A DNA stretch of 64,000 nt from Chlorobiaceae bacterium (lineage in GTDB: Bacteria; Bacteroidota; Chlorobiia; Chlorobiales; Chlorobiaceae): positions 1-64,000 of the forward strand of contig JAAXXI010000003.1 of NCBI GenBank assembly GCA_013334565.1. Direction: 5' to 3'. Below the pieces are notes generated by a model that saw only the letters and a list, made by a program, of their open reading frames with translations, did no database searches and had not been told where the DNA came from. Positions 63,498-64,000 of this stretch are shown here, one piece after another (position 1 is the first letter of the stretch; the number at the start of each line of letters is the position of its first letter). Made by a program: the position numbers and the translations under genes.

Positions 63498-64000
63498 GGA
63501 AGTAATTTTGAAATCTCTTGTAAGGTTTCGGTAATTCCCATATCGACCGGGCACTGGCGTGTGCACCTGCCGCAGCCGGAACATTTGTTCAGCCCGAATT
63601 TTCCGGGGAAGTAGTTGAATTTGTGCATGATGCGCTGGCGCCAGCGGGCGGACTGGGTTGCACGGGGATTGTGACCCGACGTATGCATGGTGAAGAGCGC
63701 GAAAGAGCAGCTGTCCCAGTTTTTCCTGCGGATACCGTTGTAGGTGTCGCCTTCGTCCTGGATGTCGAAGCAGTGGCAGGTAGGACAGAGGTAGGTGCAC
63801 GAACCGCATCCGATGCACCGGACCGAAATTTCCTTCCAGAACCTGCTTTCGAAGTTTTCAGGGTTTTTAAGCCATTCCACGCAGACTTCGAGATTGAACT
63901 TTTCAGGCACCTCGGCGGTCGGAAGCGGACTTTCGGCACCCTCCTGCAGAAGGTCCGAGATCAGCGAGAATGCCTCCCTGCCGCGATCGGTCAACTCCTC
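63494..64000 (-). CDS. Hydrogenase/sulfhydrogenase beta subunit, 4Fe-4S protein (5' end outside window)
   Basis: The frame continues past the window edge; the TTG at 63994 is internal. The visible part has two ferredoxin-type motifs, CIGCGSCTYLCPTCHCFD and CSGCGRCTRQCPVDMG, separated by a typical linker with SARWRQRIMHKFNYFP. This is the C-terminal portion of the beta (HydB/HyhB-type) subunit, which links the hydrogenase to the flavoprotein encoded next. The four-base overlap shows the pair is one operon. Confidence 0.85.
   Translation of the reverse strand, partial: EELTDRGREAFSLISDLLQEGAESPLPTAEVPEKFNLEVCVEWLKNPENFESRFWKEISVRCIGCGSCTYLCPTCHCFDIQDEGDTYNGIRRKNWDSCSFALFTMHTSGHNPRATQSARWRQRIMHKFNYFPGKFGLNKCSGCGRCTRQCPVDMGITETLQEISKLLP

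Overview
The window looks like chromosome of a strictly anaerobic Gram-negative bacterium, most likely a green sulfur bacterium (Chlorobiaceae). This is inferred from content: a group 3-type hydrogenase/sulfhydrogenase pair, a sulfide:quinone-reductase-like flavoprotein, oxygen-independent late cobamide genes, outer-membrane systems (TonB receptor, usher, YdbH/YnbE/YdbL), often weak Shine-Dalgarno sites and a tRNA without an encoded CCA. No rRNA, complete insertion sequence or CRISPR array was seen.

Layout. 1-5.6 kb: tail of a HipA-like kinase, an unexplained 620-bp block, tRNA-Val(CAC), a membrane-anchored MsrB-MsrA fusion, an AT-rich island of small membrane-protein genes and a zinc alcohol dehydrogenase. 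5.8-12.5 kb (minus strand): purB, a CCA-adding-type nucleotidyltransferase, an MFS exporter, btuF, a NUDIX hydrolase and a TPR protein. 12.8-23.1 kb (plus): an SRPBCC protein, then a cobalamin riboswitch leading btuB-cobQ-cobD-cbiB-cobO-btuC-btuD and a CbiR-like gene. 23.1-30.9 kb (minus): a chaperone-usher fimbrial locus with an usher, a chaperone and five subunit-like genes. 31.0-33.6 kb (plus): cobU-cobT-cobS, so the fimbrial locus splits the cobamide genes.

33.9-45.7 kb: OsmC, SQR-like flavoprotein, DUF134 protein, Fe-type alcohol dehydrogenase, a membrane-anchored SET protein, an SDR, an ABC/permease/HlyD exporter operon, a BaiN/HI0933-type flavoprotein with an unusual start, and a repeat protein. 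46.1-49.8 kb: a tiny His/Pro-rich lipoprotein, and a DUF2141-ynbE-ydbL-ydbH operon for lipid homeostasis between the membranes. 50-55 kb: SMR transporter, a frameshifted four-helix-bundle gene, a TPR protein and a P-type cation ATPase. 55-59.5 kb: a 1476-residue RTX protein with three EF-hand-like N-terminal repeats and a 162-bp higher-order repeat. 59.7-64 kb: nitroreductase, SecB-like protein, a MurB fused to a DOMON-like domain, and hydrogenase gamma and beta subunit genes running off the window.

The strongest biological story is corrinoid uptake and remodelling. BtuB/BtuCDF would import cobamides, the CbiR-like hydrolase could strip the lower ligand, and CobO, CbiB, CobD, CobU, CobT and CobS would rebuild the native form, with the first block under a B12 riboswitch. 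The most unusual items are the CbiR-like gene in that operon, the usher locus inserted beside it, the MurB-DOMON fusion and the RTX protein's repeat architecture.
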